From Bodo saltans (taxonomy: Eukaryota > Euglenozoa > Kinetoplastea > Eubodonida > Bodonidae): 21,555 nt of DNA. The notes below the pieces were generated by a model. The model did no database searches, was not told the origin of the DNA, and saw only the letters and a list, made by a program, of their open reading frames with translations. Both the position numbers and the translations under genes were made by a program. The stretch covers positions 1 to 21,555 of the forward strand of contig CYKH01001666.1 of assembly GCA_001460835.1 (NCBI GenBank), given 5' to 3'. Shown here one piece after another: positions 1 through 6,171 of the stretch (position 1 is the first letter of the stretch; each line of letters starts with the position of its first letter).

Positions 1-314
1 TCAGGCCCTTCAACTAGCGACTGTAAACTTCCATTGACGCGCCTTCTTCCCTTCGATGTCTCGCTCTGGAAGCGCCTTGGTCTCCGAAACAGTTTCTGCT
101 GGAAGTTCCCCTCCAATCAGTTTTTTGGGAACCGACGTCCCGTTGTTTTTTTTGAAAATTCTTTGCTCGGCGAAAAGAAAATACAAAAAAAAAAGTAACA
201 AAAAACTGAAGCAATAGTTCTAGTGGAACTTCAGAAGACTTGTGTTACATCGCATGCTGTATTCTAAGGGATAAATAAATCATCAAAACAAAACCCAATG
301 AGAAACAGCATCAA
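1..314. other. Left-edge stretch with no assignable gene
   Basis: No gene can be assigned here. If a + strand gene ends at the left edge, the stop could be TAG at 15-17, TGA at 35-37 or TAA at 196-198, depending on frame, and nothing in the residues decides between them. The frame ending at 196 crosses a T-run and an A-run, which argues for non-coding DNA. Minus-strand frames of 63 and 66 codons also cross these runs and oppose every other gene, so I do not call them. The T-rich segment around 120-165 followed by AG could be a trans-splice signal for the next gene. Confidence 0.4.
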
Positions 315-1475
315 ATGGACGGATCGATGCCGAAATCGCCAACGCGCTGCTCCAACCTCAAGGAAGAGCTTAGGCTTCTGCGAGCTGAGTTGTCCTCAGC
401 AGACTTCTCTTTCGCTCTCTTAGTGCCAGATCCGGCTCCGTGTTCAACAACAAGCTCGCAGGGCCCAGTCACTGTCACACCACCAAGCAACGTTACTGGT
501 GGCATGAGTCGTTGGGGAACTGGATCGTCTTCTTTGTTTGATGACTGCGATGCCCCTTCGCCATCATCGTCGACTGCACAATGTACTCCGGAGAAGGCTC
601 CGGTACAACGAGGGGGCAAAGGTGGAGCAGGACCTGTTCACGGTCCTTCTGTCCAGCAGAATCGATTTCATAAGATAAGCGACGAGGGGTGCGAGGAGCT
701 TAAACAAGCAGGACTGAAGAAAGCAGCAGCTCGCTCACCGACTGCAATGGGCATTGCAGAGGCGGCGTCGTCAAACGCGATGTCCTCTAGTAACGCTGCA
801 TCAACAAAGAACCCACAGAAATTTCGTTTTCTGCTCGTCACAGATTTTGAGTGCACATGCGACTCCGGTGAGCCCAATTACCCACATGAGATCATTGAGT
901 TTCCCGTTGTTGTGGTGGACACTCGGTTGAATCGCACGGTGGGAGAATTTCACACGTATATTCGTCCTGTGCGTAACCCTCAGCTGACCACCTTCTGCAC
1001 GGAGCTCACTGGCATCACACAGGATATGGTCCAACGTGCGCCAACGTTGCCTGAGGCGTTGATCATGTTTGATGAGTGGATTCGTTCAGTGCTCGTGCCG
1101 TTGGTGATGGCGGCAACAGCACCAGCAACCTCCTCACTCAGTGAAGAGGAGGAGTCCGACGCAGCCTCGAGGTGCAGTCCCTCGACGGCGTGGACAGCAG
1201 AGGCCCAAACGTTGTACGATTCCATCATCAACGTCAGCTCCCCCTGCCCTGCGGTGATGTTTGTAACGGATAGTCCAACGGACATGCGCCATTTCATGTA
1301 CAACTGCCATGTTATCCGTGACTCTATTGCATTTCCGCCAATCTTTTATCAGTGGCTGAATGTACGGCGTGCGTTTGCAGATCACTTCCGAGTCAAGCCG
1401 GAGCGGCGTGGACAGCAGAGGCCCAAACGTTGTACGATTCCATCATCAACGTCAGCTCCCCCTGCCCTGCGGTGA
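315..1475 (+). CDS. ERI1-like DEDDh 3'-5' exonuclease, N-terminal part, truncated by frameshift
   Basis: This encodes the first 386 residues of an exonuclease of the ERI1/3'hExo group (DEDDh superfamily), enzymes that trim 3' ends of histone mRNA, 5.8S rRNA or small RNAs. Residues 1-165 are low-complexity and Ser/Ala-rich. The Exo I motif is DFECTC, with D177 and E179. It is followed by a family-typical HEIIEFPVVVVD strand and a segment ending in TELTGITQDMV. The Exo II aspartate is probably D323 in TDSPTDMRHF. The frame then enters a duplicated 218-bp segment out of register and stops at 1473-1475 after about 25 unrelated residues. The Exo III histidine is therefore missing and this product should be inactive. 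I see no SAP domain. The family call is firm; the precise substrate is unknown. Confidence 0.8.
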   Translation: MDGSMPKSPTRCSNLKEELRLLRAELSSADFSFALLVPDPAPCSTTSSQGPVTVTPPSNVTGGMSRWGTGSSSLFDDCDAPSPSSSTAQCTPEKAPVQRGGKGGAGPVHGPSVQQNRFHKISDEGCEELKQAGLKKAAARSPTAMGIAEAASSNAMSSSNAASTKNPQKFRFLLVTDFECTCDSGEPNYPHEIIEFPVVVVDTRLNRTVGEFHTYIRPVRNPQLTTFCTELTGITQDMVQRAPTLPEALIMFDEWIRSVLVPLVMAATAPATSSLSEEEESDAASRCSPSTAWTAEAQTLYDSIINVSSPCPAVMFVTDSPTDMRHFMYNCHVIRDSIAFPPIFYQWLNVRRAFADHFRVKPERRGQQRPKRCTIPSSTSAPPALR

Positions 1476-1622
1476 TGTTTGTGACGGATAGTCCAACGGA
1501 CATGCGCCATTTCATGTACAACTGCCATGTTATCCGTGACTCCGTTGCATTTCCGCCAATTTTTTATCAGTGGCTGAATGTACGGCGTGCGTTTGCAGAT
1601 CACTTCCGAGTCAAGCCGGAGC
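1187..1622 (+). repeat. 218-bp direct tandem duplication inside the exonuclease gene
   Basis: Two adjacent copies, 1187-1404 and 1405-1622, are identical except at four sites: 1265/1483, 1325/1543, 1326/1544 and 1343/1561. The changes are mostly silent; one gives Ile to Val. The unit length, 218, is not a multiple of three, so the duplication breaks the reading frame. The junction has one base (C) of microhomology. Confidence 0.95.
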
Positions 1623-1927
1623 ACTTGATCAAAATGCTGCGAAGGCTGGGGCTGCAGTTTCACGGCCAGCATCACAGCGGTATTGACGATGCCAGAAATA
1701 TTGCACGTGTGGCAATGTCCTTGATCCACAAAGGTCATAGGCTGCTACATGTGAGTAAAATTGCCTACCAGACGGAGGGGGAGTTGGAGTCTCAGCGACG
1801 AGCGTCAGACTTACTGATGGAGCTTGGCGATGATTGTGACGTGGGGGCGGCCCGGGGTCATCGAGCTGGCGGTGACAAGGCGAAGAAGAACAACGGTAGT
1901 AGTGACAAGAGGCCTTCCAAGCGATGA
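1405..1927 (+). pseudogene. Out-of-frame C-terminal part of the ERI1-like exonuclease
   Basis: The second copy of the duplicated segment (1405-1622) and the unique sequence after it form an open frame shifted by two bases from the upstream frame. It carries a second Exo II block and then the missing Exo III motif, HSGIDDARNIARV, with the catalytic His codon at 1673 and Asp at 1685. This matches ERI1 proteins closely. A basic Lys/Arg/Gly tail ends the protein. Removing one 218-bp unit joins the two parts in frame and leaves a 464-residue protein with complete DEDDh residues. The only in-frame ATG near the junction is at 1475, inside the Exo II region, so this part alone would not fold as an exonuclease. 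It is either an assembly error, an allelic form, or a recent pseudogenising mutation. Confidence 0.75.
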
Positions 1928-1966
1928 CGCTTGCACACCACTCGTACATTTCTTGCTAACACACAA

Positions 1967-1986
1967 ACACACACACACACACACAC
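1967..1986 (+). repeat. (AC)10 microsatellite
   Basis: Ten uninterrupted AC units lie in the gap after the exonuclease, inside a wider AC-rich stretch from about 1959 to 1989. It sits upstream of the pyrimidine tract of the next gene. Confidence 0.95.
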
Positions 1987-2021
1987 CACATTACTCACCC
2001 TCACACATCGCTCATCCGAAA

Positions 2022-2050
2022 CTGTTGCTTTTTTTTTGTCAACAACGAAG
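2022..2050 (+). promoter_or_regulatory. Candidate trans-splice acceptor (pyrimidine tract plus AG at 2049-2050)
   Basis: A T-rich tract with a run of ten T is followed by the first AG at 2049-2050, 55 bases before the ATG at 2106. This is the arrangement expected for spliced-leader addition in kinetoplastids. Confidence 0.5.
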
Positions 2051-2105
2051 TTCACCCATACACTGTATGCCCCCTTAGTGAAAACGCTCCATCTGAGTCA
2101 GTTCC

Positions 2106-3767
2106 ATGCACCGATCATACAGCTCCGTTGACAGGAGAAAGTTGCTCAACCAAATTTTTGGTGACAACAGCGGCTCGCCTAACTCACCAGGTGCTCATAA
2201 CACAAGATCATCAGCGGGGGCTGCGACGTCATCACCACACAATGGAGGGACCCCGATGGCAGTTTGCGCACTATGCGGGCATCGATACGTGGCATCGTTC
2301 AATGCGCAAGATGCCGAGGCTCGATGGCGAGAGCACACGGCATCCGATGAGCATCAGCGTCATGTCAAGCGCTGGCTTGGTTCGGTGCCATTGCCGCAAT
2401 CCAACACCACCCCTCTTCGATCAGAGGTTGTATCACCAACTTCTTCTGCTCACCACCACTTGCCGTTTGTATTCCCCTCAGTTCACGACGAGTCTGTGTT
2501 GTCAGAGCCTCCCACACCAGCACCAGCACTTCGCGTTACGTTGCATCCTCGGGTTTCCTCCTCCTCACACATGCCCACGACGCCGCATCACGAGGACCGG
2601 GGTGCGGTCCCACCATCGATTGATCGCAGTGAGTTTGTCACTGGTCACCTCCCCCCTCTCGAAGATGAGTCTCCTTTGCGTGCTCCTTTTCCCGCCACTC
2701 ACTCCGTCACACCAACGCCACAAGAAACGACAACGGCGCAGCTAGAGGAGGGGGGTCGTACCACCACCGCTACCACTGCCCTTCGTAGTGCAGCAGCAGG
2801 TCACAGTGCAGCAGCGCAACATCATATTCACCATGTAGTGGGACATCATCACTACATCAGCAATGACTGTGCTACTCAAACCGACGTCGTTGAGATGCAT
2901 GATGCTTCTGGTGTCCACCACCAACAGTGGACAGATGAACAAGAGGAGCGTGTGACGACGCTGTTCCAAGAGAGGTGCCAAACACGTAAGTTGCTTAGCT
3001 GTTTTATCCGCTGGCATCGCCGATGGTTTGTGGCAGAGTTGCGGAAGGTGACCGTGCGGGAGAAGTCGAAGTATGTTACCAAGAGCGAGGGCCTCATTGA
3101 GGGTGAGGATTTCATTCCACAAGGTAGACCTACAGGCCCCACAATGCCTACGGGCCCCACAATGTTTATTCGTCGCGAGGAAATGATGCACGACGAACCT
3201 CAATTTCCCTACACTTCTTCATCGCAGACGCAGGAAACCGATGCAGCCTCACGGCCGGAAAGCCCTCACACTTTTCAGCAAGTCACACCACATAAGAAAA
3301 ATGAACGCCGCACCAGCCGCAAGCATCGTGCTGCAAGTAGTGAAAGTAATGACTCTGTTGATGGCCTCTTGTCACTGTTGACGCCAGAGACACAGAAGCG
3401 AGCGGCTCGAGTGCTTGGTCGGAGTCCACAGAAAAGAGTTCATCACACTGACGCTGTTCCTCATCGAATACTGAATTCGTTCGATCGACGAACTTCGCGG
3501 CATCTACAACCCTCACAAGCGTACAACCAAGTGAGCGAGTTTCCTCGGCATCGTCGTGCTCCAGATGTGTACGATGCAGAAGAGGACCGATTGCGGGGTC
3601 TTGTCCGCAAGCTCTTACACGAGGACTTAAATCACTGGCGTGGTGCTGAGCGGCAGGACTTATACGCCGCCGCGTCAAAAGTTGCAGTGCAGGCGCTAGA
3701 GTCTGTCGCGATGATCAAACAGTTGCGCAAATCTTCATCGAACGGCGCACACAAAGCGGGGAAATAG
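2106..3767 (+). CDS. Unknown basic protein with U1/C2H2-like zinc-binding pattern
   Basis: This gene encodes a 553-residue protein that I cannot assign to a family. Near the N terminus, C54-x2-C57 and H77-x5-H83 form a pattern like matrin/U1-type zinc fingers, although the 19-residue Cys-to-His spacing is longer than usual. The middle is low-complexity and rich in Ser, Pro, Thr and His. A CATQTD motif sits at residues 255-260. A basic, aromatic segment around residues 290-325 (LLSCFIRWHRRWF) could be an amphipathic helix. A six-residue PTGPTM unit is repeated in tandem at 342-353. The Arg-rich C terminus ends in a likely helix of about 55 residues. The start is the first ATG after a convincing acceptor. 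Nucleic-acid or cytoskeletal binding is possible, but function is unknown. Confidence 0.85.
   Translation: MHRSYSSVDRRKLLNQIFGDNSGSPNSPGAHNTRSSAGAATSSPHNGGTPMAVCALCGHRYVASFNAQDAEARWREHTASDEHQRHVKRWLGSVPLPQSNTTPLRSEVVSPTSSAHHHLPFVFPSVHDESVLSEPPTPAPALRVTLHPRVSSSSHMPTTPHHEDRGAVPPSIDRSEFVTGHLPPLEDESPLRAPFPATHSVTPTPQETTTAQLEEGGRTTTATTALRSAAAGHSAAAQHHIHHVVGHHHYISNDCATQTDVVEMHDASGVHHQQWTDEQEERVTTLFQERCQTRKLLSCFIRWHRRWFVAELRKVTVREKSKYVTKSEGLIEGEDFIPQGRPTGPTMPTGPTMFIRREEMMHDEPQFPYTSSSQTQETDAASRPESPHTFQQVTPHKKNERRTSRKHRAASSESNDSVDGLLSLLTPETQKRAARVLGRSPQKRVHHTDAVPHRILNSFDRRTSRHLQPSQAYNQVSEFPRHRRAPDVYDAEEDRLRGLVRKLLHEDLNHWRGAERQDLYAAASKVAVQALESVAMIKQLRKSSSNGAHKAGK
3129..3164 (+). repeat. Two 18-bp tandem units coding PTGPTM
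   Basis: Copies at 3129-3146 and 3147-3164 differ at one silent site. The length keeps the reading frame of the surrounding gene, consistent with replication slippage. Confidence 0.9.
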
Positions 3768-3864
3768 AAAACGTACGAGTATAATAGAGTGCACGGTCGT
3801 ATCATGATCCATTCATGAGAATTGGAGAATGACAGTAATTCCGTTTATTTTTCATTGTTGTGTG

Positions 3865-3917
3865 TTTGATTTTTTTTTTTGCATTTTCTTAATTTTTTGC
3901 TCCTCCTTTACACTCAG
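3865..3917 (+). promoter_or_regulatory. Trans-splice acceptor (pyrimidine tract plus AG at 3916-3917)
   Basis: A long T/C tract, including a run of eleven T, ends in ACACTCAG. The ATG at 3931 follows 13 bases later. This placement decides the start of the next gene, because the upstream in-frame ATG at 3829 would have to be translated through the tract. Confidence 0.65.
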
Positions 3918-3930
3918 AACCATCGCTCAA

Positions 3931-4803
3931 ATGACAGAGATGACCGGCGTGCCGATCATACCGAAATGCTTTTCGTTGTTGGGGCCCACGTCTTCACCTT
4001 CATCTTCAGGACTGCTACTATCTCGCCAGCGGATTTTGGAGGCACAATACCTTGCACAGACGATTGCAGGTCTCTCGTCTGAAGGTTCGCTCCTTACTCC
4101 ACTGGGACGCTCTATTCTCGAACAGACCTTTCGATCATCGCGAGATGCCCAGCCGTCGAGCAAAACCAATTCACTTGATCACTCCAGCGATACAACAACT
4201 GCAGAACAGACGTTTTCATCGAAAGTAGAGGGTGTCATGAGCAGACTGGAGGAGCTCACGAACGAAATACTTAACTCCTTCAAAGGGGTTCTTGAAGCTT
4301 GGATCGCTCACTCGGACAGAAATGGATGCCCTCTGTTGCATTATCATTTGCAATACGAGAATGCCCCCACTAGTCCAGGATCAATACCACAAAGCACATC
4401 AAGCGCTGTGGTGTGTGTGGTCACCGTTCGACTTGCCAGTGCAGTCAAGGAGTACAGTGAGGCGCAGCTCGCCATCGAGAGGGAAGTATCGTCGCGCTAC
4501 TATTGCCGACAGCCACTCTCTTGGACGAGTGCGCAAGCAGCTGCGTTCTACTTCCCTCCCTCAGCAGAAGCAGATAATGATGATGATGATGATGATGACA
4601 ACGGTGGAATTGCTGATAGCGGAAGAACGGAGTTTTTCGCAATGCTGAAGAACAAAATAGTTCACCGATCTGAAGACATGTCGGTAATAAGAAAGAAACG
4701 CGTTCGGTCTCCGGAGGCAAGCGATGGATCCCTCAGTGGTGGGGTCGTACTAGGCTCTCTACGCACCTCGTGTAGTGAGCCGATGCAGTGCTCTTCAAGA
4801 TGA
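3931..4803 (+). CDS. Unknown 290-residue protein, possibly frameshifted near its end
   Basis: I do not recognise this protein. The frame is open from an ATG at 3829, but the first 34 residues of that version are a translation of the pyrimidine tract and mimic a signal anchor; the acceptor AG at 3916-3917 points to 3931 as the start. The protein has a Ser-rich N terminus. A segment around residues 95-125 (SRLEELTNEILNSFKGVLEAW) is probably helical. It is followed by a Cys/Val-rich stretch, an Asp run encoded by six GAT and one GAC (4579-4599), and a basic RKKRVRSPE motif that could be a nuclear-localisation signal. The annotated stop is TGA at 4801-4803. Another frame stays open from 4754 to TGA 4937-4939 and reads like a natural continuation, so the C terminus may be longer. 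Confidence 0.75.
   Translation: MTEMTGVPIIPKCFSLLGPTSSPSSSGLLLSRQRILEAQYLAQTIAGLSSEGSLLTPLGRSILEQTFRSSRDAQPSSKTNSLDHSSDTTTAEQTFSSKVEGVMSRLEELTNEILNSFKGVLEAWIAHSDRNGCPLLHYHLQYENAPTSPGSIPQSTSSAVVCVVTVRLASAVKEYSEAQLAIEREVSSRYYCRQPLSWTSAQAAAFYFPPSAEADNDDDDDDDNGGIADSGRTEFFAMLKNKIVHRSEDMSVIRKKRVRSPEASDGSLSGGVVLGSLRTSCSEPMQCSSR
4579..4599 (+). repeat. (GAT)6 trinucleotide run coding poly-Asp
   Basis: Six GAT codons followed by GAC give seven aspartates within the gene that starts at 3931. Its length may vary between alleles without breaking the frame. Confidence 0.9.
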
Positions 4804-5019
4804 CAATGTTGTTGAGCAAACGTTTCCCCCCGCCCCTCTCAAGAAGATCGAGAGTGTGTCTGACATTCAAGAGTCACCATCGACCTTGAAGCTGTCGCTG
4901 TCTGCCAACGGCTTTCTTCGTTCGTTGATTCGTTTGTGACGTTGTTGATTTGCATTTTTAAAAAAAACTCACAACGGCTTTTTCTTGTGAACTCATCGCA
5001 TGTGAGTGAAGATTCTGAA

Positions 5020-5049
5020 TTGTTTTTCTTTCGGATTGATTTTCGCAAG
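5020..5049 (+). promoter_or_regulatory. Candidate trans-splice acceptor for cofilin
   Basis: A T-rich tract ends with AG at 5048-5049, 60 bases before the cofilin ATG. A second AG at 5106-5107 is only two bases from the ATG and would leave almost no leader beyond the spliced-leader sequence, so the upstream AG is preferred. Confidence 0.45.
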
Positions 5050-5109
5050 CGACTAGAAGGCATCGTCCTTACTTCTCACACTATTTAACGAATCCCCAAA
5101 CCCACAGCC

Positions 5110-5529
5110 ATGGCCATGTCTGGAGTTACTGTGCACGACTCGTGCATCGCCACCTTTGAGGAGCTCAAGAGGAAGAAGGCTCACCGCTACATCATTTTCA
5201 CGATCGAGAACACCACCACGATTGTCATTCAGCACAAGGGCGAGCGCACTGCAACGTACGATGACTTCATTGGCAAGTTCACCAACGATAGCCCCGCCTA
5301 CGGTGTCTTCGACTTCGAGTACGAGACCCCTGATGGTCCCCGCGAGAAGCTGATCCTCATTTCCTGGATTCCCGATACCAGCAAGCCCCGTGCTCGCATG
5401 CTGTACAGCAGCTCCAAGGTAGCGCTCGATAACCTTGACAGCAGCCTGCTCTCTATTCAGGCCAACGACGCGTCCCAGGTTGCTCGCGAGGAGGTGCTCG
5501 CCAAGGTGAAGGCCAACAAGTCCGCTTGA
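5110..5529 (+). CDS. ADF/cofilin actin-depolymerising factor
   Basis: This is a 139-residue ADF/cofilin, the full family length, made of a single ADF-H domain. These small cytoplasmic proteins bind ADP-actin, sever filaments and speed subunit turnover; in trypanosomatids the protein is needed for flagellar assembly and motility. Visible hallmarks are the MAMSGV start with the N-terminal actin-binding Ser/Gly, the FDFEYE strand at 68-73, the EKLILISWIPDT block at 79-90 with W86, and the long actin-binding helix beginning KPRARMLYSSSK at 92-103. Kinetoplastid cofilins begin similarly (M-A-x-S-G-V), which supports the ATG at 5110 over the one at 5116. Codons are strongly C/G-ending (AAG, GAG, CTC, GCC), unlike the neighbours, suggesting high expression. 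Confidence 0.97.
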   Translation: MAMSGVTVHDSCIATFEELKRKKAHRYIIFTIENTTTIVIQHKGERTATYDDFIGKFTNDSPAYGVFDFEYETPDGPREKLILISWIPDTSKPRARMLYSSSKVALDNLDSSLLSIQANDASQVAREEVLAKVKANKSA

Positions 5530-5636
5530 AGGCCTTGCCTTTTCGAGAAAGTCGTTTTCCCAAGTGTGAGATGAGTGTTGCAATAGTGCACTAACGAAAG
5601 AAAAAAACAACAACACAAACACAGACAGAAATCAAA

Positions 5637-5738
5637 ATGCTGCTTGGAGAAGAAGAAACCAGAGGTGCAACGCGAATGACCAACGAAATCGAGAGCGGTG
5701 CATCTGCGCAGCTTAGGGGGTACGCGCGAAAAAAGTGA
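5637..5738 (+). CDS. Possible 33-residue mini-ORF
   Basis: An ATG preceded by an A-rich, G-poor stretch like a kinetoplastid 5' UTR opens a 33-codon frame ending in TGA. The peptide begins MLLGEEETRG, is charged, and has a basic end. I recognise no family. A weak pyrimidine segment with AG at 5563-5564 lies upstream. It may simply be cofilin 3' UTR. Confidence 0.15.
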   Translation: MLLGEEETRGATRMTNEIESGASAQLRGYARKK

Positions 5739-5825
5739 AGCGATTACTCCCAAGTTGGTTCACCTTCCCTTGTCCTACGTTTTCTTTCTTTCCGACAAAA
5801 AAAATCCAAAAAACAAAAAAAAAAA

Positions 5826-5966
5826 ATGAGTGGAATCGCACATCCAATTGTGGCCACCCACCCTCTCCAGCTTAGCACCAAGAGCGGCCTAGTGCGCGCG
5901 TTGTTTTCTCCACTCCAAGTGCTCGGTGGGTATTTGACAGGTGTGTGGTGGCATGACAACAACTGA
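5826..5966 (+). CDS. Possible 46-residue small protein with one hydrophobic segment
   Basis: An ATG immediately after a run of twelve A opens a 46-codon frame ending at TGA 5964-5966. The peptide begins MSGIAHPIVATHPLQ. It has a moderately hydrophobic stretch at about residues 22-42 (LVRALFSPLQVLGGYLTGVW) and ends WWHDNN. The size and shape resemble small single-pass subunits of mitochondrial complexes, but I cannot match a family. A pyrimidine tract (5761-5792) lies just upstream. Against it, no AG occurs between that tract and the ATG, and the first AG (5829-5830) falls just after the ATG, so splicing there would remove the start. It would then need an acceptor further upstream, for example near 5754. 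Confidence 0.33.
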   Translation: MSGIAHPIVATHPLQLSTKSGLVRALFSPLQVLGGYLTGVWWHDNN

Positions 5967-6106
5967 GAGCGATCGTTAACTTATGCTTGTGCTCCTAAAA
6001 AATCCTCTTGGTGTTTGTGTTTGCGCTTAGGGACTTTAAGAGAAGGACGAAACATCTTTTTGTTAAAGTTAGCTAGGCAGAAAGGTCAGTTCAAGGGACT
6101 AGGGAA

Positions 6107-6166
6107 CCCTCTTTTCTTTACCACTTATTTCATCTTTCACGCATCCTTTTCACAAACCTTACCTAG
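6107..6166 (+). promoter_or_regulatory. Trans-splice acceptor for the F-box/ETO1-like gene
   Basis: About 55 bases of C/T-rich sequence contain no AG until 6165-6166, five bases before the ATG at 6172. A short leader like this is allowed because the spliced leader itself supplies most of the mRNA 5' end. Confidence 0.6.
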
Positions 6167-6171
6167 CCAAC

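Larger units (their letters stand above)
5530..6171 (+). other. Long gap between cofilin and the F-box gene
   Basis: This 642-base gap is much longer than most others here. It holds the cofilin 3' UTR, two mini-ORFs (5637-5738 and 5826-5966), a strong pyrimidine tract at 5761-5792 followed by an A-rich run, a possible acceptor at 6029-6030, and the long tract with AG at 6165-6166 that serves the F-box gene. Having more processing signals than long genes suggests at least one extra small transcript. Confidence 0.5.

Noticed and set aside
10-214. Two minus-strand frames at the left edge
   Set aside because: Both pass through T/A-run translations and run against every other gene; no family features are visible.
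1187-1622. The 218-bp duplicated unit could be a cis-intron whose removal restores the exonuclease
   Set aside because: Removal of exactly 218 bases by GT-AG splicing needs an AGGT in the repeated unit, and none is present. The unit is also itself coding sequence.
1961-1989. AC-rich tract as a telomere-like or regulatory array
   Set aside because: It is a plain dinucleotide microsatellite, common in intergenic DNA, with no telomeric unit.
2128-2745. A 205-codon + strand frame overlapping the start of the zinc-finger-like gene
   Set aside because: It is out of frame, has no acceptor of its own, and its His/Arg/Thr-rich composition is what the other frame's low-complexity codons would produce.
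4953-4982. Short inverted repeat TCACAA/TTGTGA as a terminator hairpin
   Set aside because: The six-base stem is too short to mean anything, and kinetoplastid mRNA 3' ends are set by polyadenylation linked to trans-splicing.
5053-5622. A 189-codon minus-strand frame over the cofilin gene
   Set aside because: It is the antisense shadow of a confidently identified, highly biased gene.
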